Shown: positions 1 to 10,057 of the stretch, one piece after another
How positions within the stretch are numbered: the first letter of the stretch is position 1
Layout: every line of letters starts with the position of its first letter
Origin: Rhodococcus ruber
GTDB lineage: Bacteria > Actinomycetota > Actinomycetes > Mycobacteriales > Mycobacteriaceae
NCBI RefSeq assembly: GCF_027270735.1
Contig: NZ_JAPWIJ010000015.1
Coordinates: forward strand, 17,127 to 81,126
DNA length: 64,000 bases
Reading direction: 5' to 3'
Notes under the pieces: generated by a model
The model's input: the letters and a program-made list of their open reading frames with translations, nothing else
Told to the model about the DNA's origin: nothing
Databases searched by the model: none
Program-made: the position numbers and the translations under genes

Positions 1-544
1 CACCGAAGAGCGTCGCTTCCACGGATCCCTCGCAGACCTCGACGCAGTTCGTGCCGCGGTCTCGATTCCGGTGTTGCGCAAGGATTTCATCGTCGGTCCG
101 TATCAGATCCACGAGGCTCGGGCCCACGGTGCCGACGTCATCCTGCTGATCGTCGCGGCACTCGAGCAGGATGCTCTGGCGTCGCTGCTCGACCGTACGG
201 AGTCGCTCGGCATGACGGCACTGGTCGAGGTGCACACCGAAGCCGAGGCAGATCGTGCCCTCGAGGCCGGTGCCACCGTCATCGGCATCAACGCCCGCAA
301 CCTCAAGACGCTCGAGATCGATCGGGACAGTTTCGGACGTATCGCTCCCGGTCTGCCGAGCGAGGTCATTCGCGTCGCAGAGTCCGGAGTGCGGGGAACA
401 GCCGATCTGCTCGCCTACGCCGGAGCGGGCGCGGACGCCGTCCTCGTCGGCGAGGGCTTGGTCACTGCAGGCGATCCGCGCACGGCCGTCTCGGACCTGG
501 TGACGGCGGGAACGCATCCGTCGTGCCCCAAGCCTGCACGCTGA
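1..544 (+). CDS. trpC: Indole-3-glycerol phosphate synthase, 5' truncated
   Basis: C-terminal part of TrpC, which closes the indole ring of indole-3-glycerol phosphate in tryptophan synthesis. The frame is open from base 2, so the true start lies outside the window. The visible part begins near the end of a (beta/alpha)8 barrel with the [12 protein letters not shown] segment. It continues with VLRKDFIV (catalytic Lys/Asp region), [32 protein letters not shown] and [12 protein letters not shown], all typical TrpC barrel strands and phosphate-binding loops. It is followed after a 69-bp hairpin-rich gap by trpB and trpA, the usual actinobacterial order. The family is about 265-270 residues, so roughly 90 N-terminal residues are missing. 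Confidence 0.95.
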   Translation, partial: TEERRFHGSLADLDAVRAAVSIPVLRKDFIVGPYQIHEARAHGADVILLIVAALEQDALASLLDRTESLGMTALVEVHTEAEADRALEAGATVIGINARNLKTLEIDRDSFGRIAPGLPSEVIRVAESGVRGTADLLAYAGAGADAVLVGEGLVTAGDPRTAVSDLVTAGTHPSCPKPAR

Positions 545-613
545 CCCTGCAGAGTTGACTCGGGCACCCGACCCGAGCGCGGCGGCAGTCCGCCGTTGGG
601 GCACACTGGACCG
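545..613 (+). promoter_or_regulatory. trpC-trpB gap with two tandem hairpins and a leaderless-type -10
   Basis: Two perfect short inverted repeats lie back to back: CTCGGG 559-564 with CCCGAG 572-577, and CGGCGG 580-585 with CCGCCG 590-595 (4-nt loop). CACACT at 602-607 sits 6 nt before the trpB GTG, a spacing typical of actinobacterial leaderless starts, and there is no good Shine-Dalgarno. The gap may allow processing, partial termination, or separate transcription of trpBA-lgt. That use is inference. Confidence 0.45.
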
Positions 614-1951
614 GTGAGCACCAGCAATTCTCCAGGCATCGCGGACGCCCCGCAGGTAGTCCGCTTCAAGGGCGCTGATCTGCCGCAGAGCAGCATCGGC
701 CTCACCGATCGCAGCGCGCACGAGCCCGATGTGGGCGGGCATTTCGGCGTCTACGGCGGCAGGTTCGTCCCCGAGGCACTGATGGGTGTGATCGAGGAAG
801 TCACCGCCGAGTACGAGAAGGTGCGCAGCGACAACGAATTCCTCGGCGAACTCGATCGACTGCAGCGCGACTACACCGGCCGACCCTCGCCGGTCTTCGA
901 GGCGACTCGGCTGTCCGCGCACGCCGGTGGCGCTCGCATCCTGCTCAAGCGAGAAGACCTGAACCACACCGGTTCTCACAAGATCAACAACGTTCTCGGA
1001 CAGGTGCTGCTCGCGAAGCGAATGGGCAAGACTCGTGTCATTGCAGAGACCGGTGCCGGTCAACACGGCGTCGCGACCGCCACGGCCTGTGCCCTTATGG
1101 GGCTCGAATGCGTTGTGTACATGGGCGAGGTCGACACCGAACGGCAAGCACTCAACGTCGCCCGGATGCGCCTGCTCGGATCGAGCGTCGTGGCCGTGAA
1201 GTCGGGATCGCGCACCCTCAAGGACGCCATCAACGAGGCTCTACGCGATTGGGTCACCAACGCGGACAACACGTATTACTGCTTTGGTACCGTCGCCGGG
1301 CCGCACCCGTTCCCGGTCATGGTCCGCGACTTCCAGCGCATCATCGGCCTCGAAGCACGGCAGCAGGTGCTCGCCTCCACGGGGAGGCTGCCCGACGCCA
1401 TCGCCGCCTGCGTCGGTGGCGGGTCCAATGCGATCGGAATCTTCCACGCCTTCATCGACGACGCCGACGTTCGGCTGATCGGTTTCGAGGCGGCCGGCGA
1501 CGGCGTCGAGACGGGCCGCCACGCTGCGACGATCAGCGGTGGAACTCCGGGAGCGCTGCACGGTGCGTACTCGTACCTGCTGCAGGACGAAGACGGCCAG
1601 ACCGTCGAATCCCATTCGATCTCAGCGGGATTGGACTACCCGGGCGTCGGTCCCGAGCATTCGTACCTGCACGACATCGGGCGAGCGGAGTACCGAGGCA
1701 TCACCGATACCGAAGCGATGAATGCCTTCAAGCTGCTGTGCCGTACCGAGGGCATCATTCCGGCCATCGAGTCCTCGCATGCCATCGCCGGCGCATTGAC
1801 CCTCGGCAAGGAGTTGGGCGAAGGCGCGATCATTCTGGTCAACCTGTCCGGGCGTGGCGACAAGGACGTCGACACCGCGGCCGAGTGGTTCGGGCTGATA
1901 GACGGAGACGGCGACGCGAACGTGGACGAAGAAGTAGGTATCAAGCCATGA
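614..1951 (+). CDS. trpB: Tryptophan synthase beta subunit
   Basis: TrpB condenses indole with L-serine to tryptophan in a PLP-dependent reaction, in complex with TrpA. The GTG at 614 gives 445 residues. A TTG at 596 is in frame but would run through a hairpin and adds residues not seen in the family. Visible motifs are [15 protein letters not shown] near the N-terminus, [14 protein letters not shown] with the PLP lysine, [16 protein letters not shown] (AGQHG indole site) and [10 protein letters not shown], the PLP phosphate loop. The length is normal apart from a Ser/Pro-rich N-terminal extension of about 40 residues. The stop overlaps the trpA start as ATGA, so translation is probably coupled. 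Confidence 0.97.
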   Translation: MSTSNSPGIADAPQVVRFKGADLPQSSIGLTDRSAHEPDVGGHFGVYGGRFVPEALMGVIEEVTAEYEKVRSDNEFLGELDRLQRDYTGRPSPVFEATRLSAHAGGARILLKREDLNHTGSHKINNVLGQVLLAKRMGKTRVIAETGAGQHGVATATACALMGLECVVYMGEVDTERQALNVARMRLLGSSVVAVKSGSRTLKDAINEALRDWVTNADNTYYCFGTVAGPHPFPVMVRDFQRIIGLEARQQVLASTGRLPDAIAACVGGGSNAIGIFHAFIDDADVRLIGFEAAGDGVETGRHAATISGGTPGALHGAYSYLLQDEDGQTVESHSISAGLDYPGVGPEHSYLHDIGRAEYRGITDTEAMNAFKLLCRTEGIIPAIESSHAIAGALTLGKELGEGAIILVNLSGRGDKDVDTAAEWFGLIDGDGDANVDEEVGIKP

Positions 1952-2751
1952 GCAACAACGACTCTCGTCTCTCCGGGACCTTCGCGAAGTGCCGCGCCGA
2001 AGGGCGCGCAGCACTCGTCGGATACCTCCCCGCAGGTTTTCCGACCGTGCCGCGCTCGGTCGAGGTGTTCAAGACCATGGTCGACGCCGGATGCGACATC
2101 GTCGAGGTCGGTATTCCGTATTCCGATCCGGTGATGGACGGCCCCACGATTCAGGCCGCAGCCGACGTCGCGCTGCGAGCCGGTGCTCGGGTCAAGGACG
2201 TGTTCGCAGTGACCGAGCAGGTCTCTGCCGCGGGCGGAAAAGCAGTCGTCATGACCTACTGGAATCTGGTCCTCAAATACGGCATCGAGAACTTCGCCCG
2301 CGATCTCGCCGGTGCGGGCGGGCTCGGAATCATCACCCCCGATCTCATTCCGGATGAGGCGCAGGAATGGATCGAGGTCTCCGACAGGTACGGACTCGAC
2401 CGCATCTTCCTCGTCGCTCCGTCGTCCACCGAGGAACGGCTCGTCAGCACCGTCGAAGCCAGCAGCGGTTTCGTCTACGCCGCTTCGACGATGGGCGTGA
2501 CCGGTGCCCGCGATGCGGTGTCCTCGATGGCACCCGAATTGTCGGCCCGCATCCGTAAGCACTCCGACATCCCCATCGGCGTCGGCCTCGGTGTTCGCTC
2601 GGGTGCTCAGGCCGCCGAGATCGCCCGCTACGCCGATGCAGTCATCGTCGGATCGGCGTTGGTCAGTGCCGTGGACAACGGACTCGACGCGGTGCGTGAC
2701 CTGACGACGGAACTCGCCGAGGGTGTCCGCTCCGCTAACGTAGCGTCGTGA
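1948..2751 (+). CDS. trpA: Tryptophan synthase alpha subunit
   Basis: TrpA cleaves indole-3-glycerol phosphate to indole and glyceraldehyde-3-phosphate and passes indole to TrpB through the internal tunnel. The protein has 267 residues, the normal length. The signature [17 protein letters not shown] holds the catalytic Glu and Asp. Downstream are [40 protein letters not shown] and the phosphate-binding [14 protein letters not shown]. The ATG at 1948 overlaps the trpB stop by 4 nt, and the stop overlaps the lgt GTG, so trpB-trpA-lgt form one coupled unit. Confidence 0.97.
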   Translation: MSNNDSRLSGTFAKCRAEGRAALVGYLPAGFPTVPRSVEVFKTMVDAGCDIVEVGIPYSDPVMDGPTIQAAADVALRAGARVKDVFAVTEQVSAAGGKAVVMTYWNLVLKYGIENFARDLAGAGGLGIITPDLIPDEAQEWIEVSDRYGLDRIFLVAPSSTEERLVSTVEASSGFVYAASTMGVTGARDAVSSMAPELSARIRKHSDIPIGVGLGVRSGAQAAEIARYADAVIVGSALVSAVDNGLDAVRDLTTELAEGVRSANVAS

Positions 2752-3755
2752 CCTCGACCGAGATTCTGGCCTACATTCCCAGCCCCGCGCAGGGGGTGTG
2801 GCACGTCGGACCGCTCGCTCTGCGGGCCTACGCGCTGTTCATCATCATCGGCATCGTCGTGTCGGTGGTGTGGGGCGATCGCCGTTGGGTCGCTCGAGGG
2901 GGAACGAAGGGCACCGTCCTCGACGTCGCGGTCTGGGCTGTTCCTTTCGGCTTGCTCGGCGGCCGTCTCTACCACGTTGCAACAGACTGGAAGACGTACT
3001 TCGGTCCCGGCGGAAATCCGGTCGAAGCGCTGTACGTCTGGAACGGCGGCCTGGGTATTTGGGGAGCAGTGTTCCTCGGCGGAGTCGGTGCCTGGATCGC
3101 CTGCCGTCGCCGAGGGATCCCCTTGCCCGCATTCGGTGACGCTGTGGGGCCCCCGATTCTGCTAGCCCAGGCGATCGGGCGCATCGGCAACTACTTCAAC
3201 CAGGAACTGTACGGTCGCGCAACCACGCAGCCGTGGGGTCTGGAAATCTACGAACGAGTCGACTCGAACGGCCGACTGGATCCCCTGAACGGCGTGTCGA
3301 CGGGATTCGTGGAGAAGGTCGTCCACCCGACGTTCCTCTACGAGCTGCTGTGGAGCCTCGCGATCGTCGCCCTGCTGGTGCTGATCGACCGCAAGTACAC
3401 GATCGGCCACGGACGATTGTTCGCGTTGTACGTCGCCGGATACTGCGCCGGACGTTTCTGGGTGGAACTCATGCGTGACGATTTCGCGACGAAGATCGCG
3501 GGACTTCGCGTCAACACCTTCACATCCGCCATCATCTTCGTCCTGGCGGTCGCATACTTCGTGATCGCGACAAAGGGTCGCGAAGACCCCGCGACTCTGA
3601 AATCGAACGACGACGTGGACGGTAGTAGCGCCGACTCAGACGGCGATGCCTCCGGCGACGTGGACGAGACCGACGTGAACGACCGAACAGCCGATGCTCA
3701 GGACGTGCAGACGTCCGACAAGAAAGCCGAGGAAGAAGGCAGTACACGTGGTTGA
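2748..3755 (+). CDS. lgt: Prolipoprotein diacylglyceryl transferase
   Basis: Lgt is the polytopic membrane enzyme that adds diacylglycerol from phosphatidylglycerol to the lipobox cysteine of prelipoproteins, the first step of lipoprotein maturation. The protein is 335 residues with several hydrophobic helices. The signature [13 protein letters not shown] appears near residue 145, and [14 protein letters not shown] corresponds to the conserved HGGL region (here Asn replaces His). An acidic, Asp/Ser-rich cytoplasmic tail of roughly 60 residues follows the last helix, as in other mycolic-acid bacteria. The GTG start overlaps the trpA stop, and the 3' end overlaps the next gene by 8 bp. Confidence 0.95.
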   Translation: MTSTEILAYIPSPAQGVWHVGPLALRAYALFIIIGIVVSVVWGDRRWVARGGTKGTVLDVAVWAVPFGLLGGRLYHVATDWKTYFGPGGNPVEALYVWNGGLGIWGAVFLGGVGAWIACRRRGIPLPAFGDAVGPPILLAQAIGRIGNYFNQELYGRATTQPWGLEIYERVDSNGRLDPLNGVSTGFVEKVVHPTFLYELLWSLAIVALLVLIDRKYTIGHGRLFALYVAGYCAGRFWVELMRDDFATKIAGLRVNTFTSAIIFVLAVAYFVIATKGREDPATLKSNDDVDGSSADSDGDASGDVDETDVNDRTADAQDVQTSDKKAEEEGSTRG

Positions 3756-4590
3756 TTTCGACAAGACCCACGGTCCCGAATCCGGTTCCGGCACCGGCGA
3801 TTCCAGTGACGGTGACGTCAAGCCGACCACGCCGTTCGGCACTCCGTTCGACTACGGTGCCACCGCCGAGGCGTCGCTCTCGGAGCCGCCGGCAACCTCG
3901 GAATCCGCACCGTCGCACGGTCCCACCGGGCCCACGGGGCCGGGCTGGGATACGTACTCGGGTGTCGGAAACGGCCCAGGTTGGTCCAGCACACCGAGCT
4001 ACCCGGCCCCGAGTCCGGACGGCAGCATCGACAATCCGGTCGGAGGATTCCCGCCGGCTCAGAACTACCCACCCCAGAACTTCCCGCAGCAGAACTTCCC
4101 GCAGCAGGGGTACGGCCAGTCGCAGGGCTACCCGCAGCAGGGGTACGGCCAGCAGCAGGGGTACGGCCAGCAGCAGGGTTACCCGCAGCAGGGTTACCCG
4201 CAACAGGGTTACCCGCAACAGGGTTACGGCCAGCCACAGGGTTTCGGTGCGCCCATGGGCTATCGGGGCGGACACCCGTACGGCGTCGGCCCAGACGCTC
4301 CGTACGGTCGTGATCCGGTCACCGGCGAGCCGTTGTCGGACAAGTCCAAGATCGTCGGCGGCCTGCTGCAGATATTTCTCGGTTGGTTGGGTGTCGGTCG
4401 CTTCTATGTCGGCAGTACCGGAATCGGTGTCGCCCAGCTGCTCCTGTTCTTCTTCGGTGTTCTGCTCACCGCAGTGTTCGGCCTCGGACTGATTCTGCTG
4501 TTCGGGCTCTTCGTCTGGCACGTCGTCGACGGCGTGCTCATTTTGGTGGGCAATGTAACGGACGCTCAGGGGCGAAAACTGAGAGACTGA
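3748..4590 (+). CDS. TM2-domain membrane protein with Pro-Gln-Gly-Tyr repeats
   Basis: A 280-residue protein. GTG 3748 is chosen because GAGGAAGAAGG stands just upstream and the gene then overlaps lgt by 8 bp. Residues 1-100 are Ser/Gly/Pro/Thr-rich. Residues 105-165 are a low-complexity array of [16 protein letters not shown] units. From about 185 comes [17 protein letters not shown], then a TM2 domain with two membrane helices (202-250 and 251-270) containing [22 protein letters not shown]2 proteins are small inner-membrane proteins of unknown biochemical role. The same position in mycobacteria also holds two small membrane proteins. The repeats could make a flexible, self-associating cytoplasmic arm; that is inference. 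Confidence 0.8.
   Translation: MVDFDKTHGPESGSGTGDSSDGDVKPTTPFGTPFDYGATAEASLSEPPATSESAPSHGPTGPTGPGWDTYSGVGNGPGWSSTPSYPAPSPDGSIDNPVGGFPPAQNYPPQNFPQQNFPQQGYGQSQGYPQQGYGQQQGYGQQQGYPQQGYPQQGYPQQGYGQPQGFGAPMGYRGGHPYGVGPDAPYGRDPVTGEPLSDKSKIVGGLLQIFLGWLGVGRFYVGSTGIGVAQLLLFFFGVLLTAVFGLGLILLFGLFVWHVVDGVLILVGNVTDAQGRKLRD
4060..4242 (+). repeat. Coding repeats of (P/Q)QQGY type
   Basis: Tandem imperfect copies of a 15- to 24-base unit built on cagcaggg(g/t)ta encode the PQQGYGQ array of the TM2 protein. The copies differ mainly in cag/caa and ggg/ggt wobble bases. Copy number is likely to vary between strains through slippage. Confidence 0.7.
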
Positions 4591-4628
4591 GCCCTTGTTC
4601 GCACCGCATCCGCACAAGGGAGCCCGAA

Positions 4629-5207
4629 GTGAGTGACTCAGGTACATCGTCGTCCGACGGATCGCCGGGAGACGGATCCGGTTCGACGGAGCCGACGATC
4701 TCGTTCGAGAAAGGCACCCCTGCAGGCTCGGGTCCCGTCTACGGCGCACCCGACCCCAATTACACGACCCCGAACTACGGCACCCCGGGCGGCGCTGATC
4801 AGGGTCAGCAGTTCGGACCCCCGCCCGGTGTCGGTTATCCACCGCCGGCCGATGGTTCGGGTCAGTACTTCGCGCCGCCGCCCCCGCCGTACGCGGGTGG
4901 TCAGTACGGTGGGCCGCAGTACGCGGGTGGTCCCGGCTTCATGGACCCGATGGCTCCCTACGGCCGTCACCCGGTCACCGGGGAACCCTTCTCCGACAAG
5001 CAGAAGCTGACGGCAGGCCTGCTCAACATCCTGCTGGGCGCATTCGGAGCTGGGCGCTTCTATCTCAACCAGCCGGGCATTGCAGTGGCCCAGATCGCCG
5101 TCACGTGGCTCACCTGCGGTATCGGTGGCATCTGGCCGTTGATCGACGGGATCATGATGCTCACCGGCAGCGTGCGCGACGAGCACGGTCGACCGCTGCG
5201 CGACTGA
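4629..5207 (+). CDS. Second TM2-domain membrane protein
   Basis: A 192-residue paralogue of the preceding gene. GTG 4629 follows AAGGGAG (4616-4622) at normal spacing. The N-terminal half is Ser/Gly/Pro/Tyr-rich with YAGGQYGGPQYAGG repeats but no Gln array. PYGRHPVTGEPFSDKQK then leads into the TM2 domain with GAFGAGRFYLNQPGIAVAQ and a short cytoplasmic tail. The shared (P/Y)GR.PVTGEP.SDK linker and [18 protein letters not shown] tails show a tandem duplication. Function is unknown; it sits at the end of the trp-lgt unit. Confidence 0.8.
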   Translation: MSDSGTSSSDGSPGDGSGSTEPTISFEKGTPAGSGPVYGAPDPNYTTPNYGTPGGADQGQQFGPPPGVGYPPPADGSGQYFAPPPPPYAGGQYGGPQYAGGPGFMDPMAPYGRHPVTGEPFSDKQKLTAGLLNILLGAFGAGRFYLNQPGIAVAQIAVTWLTCGIGGIWPLIDGIMMLTGSVRDEHGRPLRD

Positions 5208-5228
5208 CTACCTCGTCGGCGGCCACCG

Positions 5229-5269
5229 GAATTCGCGATTGCATCGTTGCGAATTCCAGCTGCTACGAT
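5229..5269 (+). promoter_or_regulatory. Probable gltB promoter with inverted-repeat operator
   Basis: TTGCAT (5239-5244) and TACGAT (5264-5269, preceded by TGC) form a plausible sigma-A promoter with a 19-bp spacer. A perfect 8-bp inverted repeat, GAATTCGC 5229-5236 and GCGAATTC 5249-5256, brackets the -35 and could bind a dimeric regulator. No other candidate lies in the 266-bp gap before gltB. Confidence 0.45.
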
Positions 5270-5348
5270 TTCGCCATCCGGGAGCGATCTCGGATTCTTT
5301 CGCGGGCCAGGGCTGTCCCGGTGAATTCCCGACAGGCGTTTTGATTTC

Positions 5349-5388
5349 GGCTGGTCCGACCGCTCAGGTCGAGCCGAGCCGACCAGCC
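5349..5388 (+). promoter_or_regulatory. Predicted structured leader of gltB
   Basis: GGCTGGTC (5349-5356) pairs with GACCAGCC (5381-5388), and inside it CGACC (5357-5361) pairs with GGTCG (5367-5371). If the promoter near 5264 is right, this nested hairpin lies in an RNA leader of about 200 nt before gltB. No T-tract follows, so it does not look like an intrinsic terminator. Confidence 0.35.
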
Positions 5389-5473
5389 GGCGGGGTTGCC
5401 GAGACTCACGGCGCAGCGTTCGAGACACTGCACCGCCCTCACGCACCCACCGGCCTACGTGGAGGTGATCGTG

Positions 5474-8400
5474 GTGCTGTTTTCTCGGATGCCTGCGGAG
5501 CAGGGTCTGTACGACCCGAGCTTGGAGAAGGATTCCTGCGGCGTGGCGATGATCGCCGACATCGCGGGCCGACGCTCCCATTCCATCGTGGCCGACGGCG
5601 TTCTGGCTCTGGAGAATCTGGAACATCGCGGCGCTGCCGGGGCCGAACCCAACAGCGGCGACGGCGCGGGCATTCTGATCCAGCTCCCCGTCGAACTGCT
5701 CGTCTCCCTTGCGCCGTTCGATCTGCCCGCGGCCGGAGCCGACGGTGACAATACTTTTGCGGCCGGCGTGTGTTTTCTCCCGCAGGGCATCCGGGAACGT
5801 GCGCTCGCCGTCGAGCGTGTCGAATCCGTTGCGACCGAAGAAGGTCTGGACATCCTGGGCTGGGTCCCGGTCGAGGTCGATCCCGATCGAGCCGACGTGG
5901 GAGTCACCGCTCTGGGCTGCATGCCGTACATGAGCTACCTCTTCGTCACCGCCCCCGAGGTCGACGGCGCGCGCCCGGCGGGCCTCGCACTCGATCGGCT
6001 GGTGTACGCACTGCGCAAGCGTTCCGAACGGGTCACCCCCGAGATCGAGGCCGAGGGTTCGGGACTGTTCTTTCCGTCGCTGTCCTCGCGCACCATCGTC
6101 TACAAGGGCATGCTCACCACGATGCAGTTGCCGCTCTACTTCCCGGAGTTGCGGAACCCGTTGTGCACGAGCGCTATTGCCATCGTTCACAGTCGATTCT
6201 CGACCAACACGTTTCCGTCCTGGCCACTGGCGCACCCGCATCGCTACGTGGCCCACAACGGCGAGATCAACACCGTCAAGGGCAACCGAAACCGAATGCG
6301 GGCTCGGGAAGCACTGCTCTCCAGCGACGTGATCCCCGGTGACCTCGAGCGGTTGTTCCCTATCTGCAATCCCGATGCGTCGGACTCGGTGTCCTTGGAC
6401 GAGGTGCTCGAACTGCTGCACCTCGGCGGACGCAGTGTTCCGCATGTGGTGATGATGATGGTGCCCGAGCCGTGGGAGAACCACCGCACGATGGATCCGC
6501 GAGTGCGGGCGTTCTATCAGTTCCACGCGTCGATGATGGAGGCCTGGGACGGCCCGGCCTGTGTGACGTTCACCGACGGCAGCTACGTCGGGGCCGTGCT
6601 CGATCGCAATGGGCTTCGCCCCGGTCGCTGGTGGCAGACGGCCGACGGCCGGGTGATCCTTGCCAGCGAGGCCGGCGTGCTCGATGTGCCGCAATCCGAG
6701 GTCGTCGCCAAGGGCAGACTCGAACCGGGCAAGATGTTCCTGATCGACACCGTCGCCGGACGACTCGTACCCGACGACGAGATCAAGCTCCAGCTGGCCA
6801 CCGAACATCCGTATCAGGAGTGGCTGCACGCCGGACTGCTCGAGATCAAGAGCCTGCCCGAGCGTGCGCACATTCAGTACAACCACGACTCCGTGGTGCG
6901 CAGACAGGTCGCGTTCGGTTACACCGAGGAAGACCTGCGCGTCGTACTGACGCCGATGGCCGCGTCCGGGGGAGAGCCGCTGGGGTCCATGGGCACCGAC
7001 ACCCCTGCGGCAGTCATGTCGCAGCGCTCGCGTCAGCTCTACGACTACTTCATCGAACTGTTCGCTCAGGTCACCAACCCGCCGCTGGATTCGATTCGGG
7101 AGGAGATCGTGACCTCCCTCGCGCGGGTGATGGGTCCCGAGCAGAACCTGCTCGAGCCCACTGCGGCGTCGTGCAGGCAGATCGTGTTGCCGTGGCCGGT
7201 GCTCGACAACGACGAGTTGAACAAGATCATCCACATCAACGACGACGGCGACCATCCCGGATTGTCGGCGACAGTGTTGCGTGGCCTGTACGAGGTCGAG
7301 CGTGGCGGCGAAGGTCTCGCCGAGGCCATCGAGGATTTGCGGGCCCGGGCCTCGGAAGCCATCGCTGCCGGGTACACCACCCTGATCATCTCCGATCGCG
7401 ATTCGGACCACACCCGGGCACCGATTCCGTCCTTGCTGGCCACCTCGGCCGTGCACCATCACCTGGTCCGGACCAAGGAGCGCACCAAAATCGCCCTCGT
7501 CGTCGAATCCGGCGATGCACGCGAGGTCCATCATCTGGCGTTGCTGATCGGATTCGGTGCCGCCGCGGTCAACCCGTATCTGGCGATGGAATCGATCGAG
7601 GATCTCGTCGGCGAGGGTGAGCTGACCGGCGTCGAACCGACGATAGCGGTACGCAACTATCTGTACGGTCTCGGCAAGGGTGTGCTCAAGGTGATGTCCA
7701 AGATGGGCATCTCGACCGTCGGATCCTACACCGGCGCACAGGTTTTCGAGGCTGTCGGCCTCGATCGCGAGGTGGTGCGCGAGTACTTCAAGGGCACGGT
7801 CAGCAAGCTCGGCGGCGTCGGCCTGGACGTGCTCGCCGAGGAGGTCAAGCTGCGCCACCGTCGGGCGTACCCCGAGAACCCCACCGACCGTGTCCATCGC
7901 CGGTTGGAGATCGGGGGCGAATACCAGTTCCGGAGGGAAGGCGAGCTGCATCTGTTCACGCCCGAAACGGTGTTCCTGTTGCAGCACGCCACCCGTACAG
8001 GTCGCTACGACGTGTTCCAGAAGTACACCGACGAGGTGGACCGGCTTGCTCGTGAAGGCGGTGCCCTGCGTGGTCTGTTCGAGTTCAAAGATGGCGTGCG
8101 GCCCCCTGTTCCGCTCGACGAGGTGGAGTCGGTCGAGTCGATCGTGACGCGGTTCAACACCGGAGCGATGAGCTACGGGTCCATTTCCGCCGAAGCACAC
8201 GAGACGATGGCCGTGGCGATGAACAACCTCGGCGGCCGGTCCAACTCGGGTGAAGGCGGCGAGGATGTCGACCGCCTCTACGACCCGACCCGTCGCAGTG
8301 CCGTCAAGCAGGTGGCCAGTGGCCGCTTCGGGGTGACCAGCGACTACCTGGTCAATGCCACCGATATCCAGATCAAGATGGCGCAGGGAGCAAAGCCCGG

Positions 8401-10057
8401 CGAGGGCGGTCAGTTGCCCGGGTACAAGGTGTATCCGTGGGTGGCGAAGACGCGACATTCGACGCCGGGCGTCGGCTTGATCTCGCCGCCTCCGCACCAC
8501 GACATCTATTCGATCGAGGATCTCGCGCAGCTGATCCACGACCTCAAGAACGCCAACGAGAATGCGCGCGTGCACGTCAAACTCGTCAGTTCCGTCGGCG
8601 TCGGCACGGTGGCGACCGGCGTCAGTAAGGCGCACGCCGACGTCGTCCTCATCTCGGGATACGACGGCGGAACCGGGGCGGCACCGTTGACCTCGCTCAA
8701 GCATGCCGGCGCTCCGTGGGAGATAGGCCTGGCCGACGCTCAGCAGACGCTGGTGCTCAACGGACTGCGTGACCGCATCACGGTGCAGTGCGACGGTGGA
8801 ATGCGCACCGGTCGCGACGTCATCGTCGCGGCACTTCTCGGTGCGGAGGAATTTGGATTCTCGACGGCTCCGCTGATCGTGGCGGGATGCATCATGATGC
8901 GTGTCTGCCACCTCGATACGTGCCCGGTCGGGGTCGCGACCCAGAACCCGGAACTGCGCAAGAGGTTCACCGGTAAGCCCGAGTTTCTCGAGGACTTCTT
9001 CAAGTTCATCGCCGAGGACGTGCGAAAGTACCTCGCGCAGCTCGGTTTCCGTAGTATCGACGAAGCAGTAGGCCACGCCGACGTACTCGAGACAGCGGCA
9101 GGCGTCGCACACTGGAAGAGCAAGGGCCTGGATCTGGCTCCGATCTTCGCGATGCCCGTCGACCGTCACGGTGCCCCGATGACGCAGCGTCGACGCCTTC
9201 GCGGGCAAGACCACGGACTCGATCTCGCGCTGGATCGCACGCTGATCCAGTTGGCCGAGGGAGCGCTCGAGGACGCCCATCCGGTGAAGCTGGAGCTGCC
9301 GGTACGCAACGTCAACCGGACCGTCGGAACGCTTCTGGGTTCCGAGGTCACCCGGCGCTACGGCGCGGGTGGACTCTCGGACGACACCATTCGCATTGCG
9401 TTCACCGGATCGGCAGGGCAGTCGCTCGGTGCCTTCCTGCCGCCGGGTATCACGATCGATCTGGTCGGTGACGCGAACGACTATGTCGGCAAGGGACTGT
9501 CGGGAGGTCGCATCGTCGTGCGCCCCGCCGACGATGCGCCCTTCGTCGCCGAGGACAACGTGATTGCCGGCAACACCATTCTGTACGGCGCAACCTCGGG
9601 TGAGGTGTACCTGCGGGGCAAGGCAGGGGAGCGTTTCGCGGTCAGGAACTCGGGAGCGGTAGCGGTGAACGAGGGCGTGGGTGACCACGCGTTCGAGTAC
9701 ATGACCGGTGGCCGGGTCGTGGTGCTGGGCCCTACCGGTCGCAACATGGCCGCGGGAATGTCCGGCGGTATCGCGTTCGTCCTCGGTCTCGATCCGGCCG
9801 ACGTGAACATGGCGATGGTCGAACTGCAGGTCCCCAACCCGGACGATCTGGTGTGGCTGCGCGAGACCGTCGAGAATCACCGGCGCTGGACCGGGTCCAC
9901 CGTCGCGACCTCGTTGTTGGCCGACTGGCCACGCCGGTCTGCGCTGTTCACCAAAGTCATGCCCGTCGACTACCAGCGGGTGCTGGAAGCGACTCGAATG
10001 GCGCGTGCCGAAGGGCGCGACGTCGATGCTGCGATCATGGAGGCTGCACGTGGCTGA
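5474..10057 (+). CDS. gltB: Glutamate synthase (NADPH) large subunit
   Basis: GltB makes glutamate from glutamine and 2-oxoglutarate with electrons delivered by GltD. The protein is about 1527 residues, the normal size. GTG 5471 and 5474 both follow GGAGG (5461-5465); 5474 gives [15 protein letters not shown]. Order: class II glutamine amidotransferase with catalytic Cys22 after a short propeptide (KDSCGVAM), a central domain, the FMN-binding synthase barrel ([30 protein letters not shown]) with [15 protein letters not shown], whose three cysteines bind the 3Fe-4S cluster, and a C-terminal GXGXG beta-helix domain. It overlaps gltD by 8 bp. A very long antisense frame under it is a codon-bias shadow. 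Confidence 0.97.
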   Translation: MLFSRMPAEQGLYDPSLEKDSCGVAMIADIAGRRSHSIVADGVLALENLEHRGAAGAEPNSGDGAGILIQLPVELLVSLAPFDLPAAGADGDNTFAAGVCFLPQGIRERALAVERVESVATEEGLDILGWVPVEVDPDRADVGVTALGCMPYMSYLFVTAPEVDGARPAGLALDRLVYALRKRSERVTPEIEAEGSGLFFPSLSSRTIVYKGMLTTMQLPLYFPELRNPLCTSAIAIVHSRFSTNTFPSWPLAHPHRYVAHNGEINTVKGNRNRMRAREALLSSDVIPGDLERLFPICNPDASDSVSLDEVLELLHLGGRSVPHVVMMMVPEPWENHRTMDPRVRAFYQFHASMMEAWDGPACVTFTDGSYVGAVLDRNGLRPGRWWQTADGRVILASEAGVLDVPQSEVVAKGRLEPGKMFLIDTVAGRLVPDDEIKLQLATEHPYQEWLHAGLLEIKSLPERAHIQYNHDSVVRRQVAFGYTEEDLRVVLTPMAASGGEPLGSMGTDTPAAVMSQRSRQLYDYFIELFAQVTNPPLDSIREEIVTSLARVMGPEQNLLEPTAASCRQIVLPWPVLDNDELNKIIHINDDGDHPGLSATVLRGLYEVERGGEGLAEAIEDLRARASEAIAAGYTTLIISDRDSDHTRAPIPSLLATSAVHHHLVRTKERTKIALVVESGDAREVHHLALLIGFGAAAVNPYLAMESIEDLVGEGELTGVEPTIAVRNYLYGLGKGVLKVMSKMGISTVGSYTGAQVFEAVGLDREVVREYFKGTVSKLGGVGLDVLAEEVKLRHRRAYPENPTDRVHRRLEIGGEYQFRREGELHLFTPETVFLLQHATRTGRYDVFQKYTDEVDRLAREGGALRGLFEFKDGVRPPVPLDEVESVESIVTRFNTGAMSYGSISAEAHETMAVAMNNLGGRSNSGEGGEDVDRLYDPTRRSAVKQVASGRFGVTSDYLVNATDIQIKMAQGAKPGEGGQLPGYKVYPWVAKTRHSTPGVGLISPPPHHDIYSIEDLAQLIHDLKNANENARVHVKLVSSVGVGTVATGVSKAHADVVLISGYDGGTGAAPLTSLKHAGAPWEIGLADAQQTLVLNGLRDRITVQCDGGMRTGRDVIVAALLGAEEFGFSTAPLIVAGCIMMRVCHLDTCPVGVATQNPELRKRFTGKPEFLEDFFKFIAEDVRKYLAQLGFRSIDEAVGHADVLETAAGVAHWKSKGLDLAPIFAMPVDRHGAPMTQRRRLRGQDHGLDLALDRTLIQLAEGALEDAHPVKLELPVRNVNRTVGTLLGSEVTRRYGAGGLSDDTIRIAFTGSAGQSLGAFLPPGITIDLVGDANDYVGKGLSGGRIVVRPADDAPFVAEDNVIAGNTILYGATSGEVYLRGKAGERFAVRNSGAVAVNEGVGDHAFEYMTGGRVVVLGPTGRNMAAGMSGGIAFVLGLDPADVNMAMVELQVPNPDDLVWLRETVENHRRWTGSTVATSLLADWPRRSALFTKVMPVDYQRVLEATRMARAEGRDVDAAIMEAARG

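Noticed and set aside
1108-1947. Long Arg-rich frame leading into trpA
   Set aside because: It overlaps trpB out of frame. trpA starts at the ATGA overlap at 1948.
3532-4842. A 436-codon minus frame with [10 protein letters not shown] repeats
   Set aside because: It is the reverse reading of the PQQGYGQ repeats of the TM2 gene.
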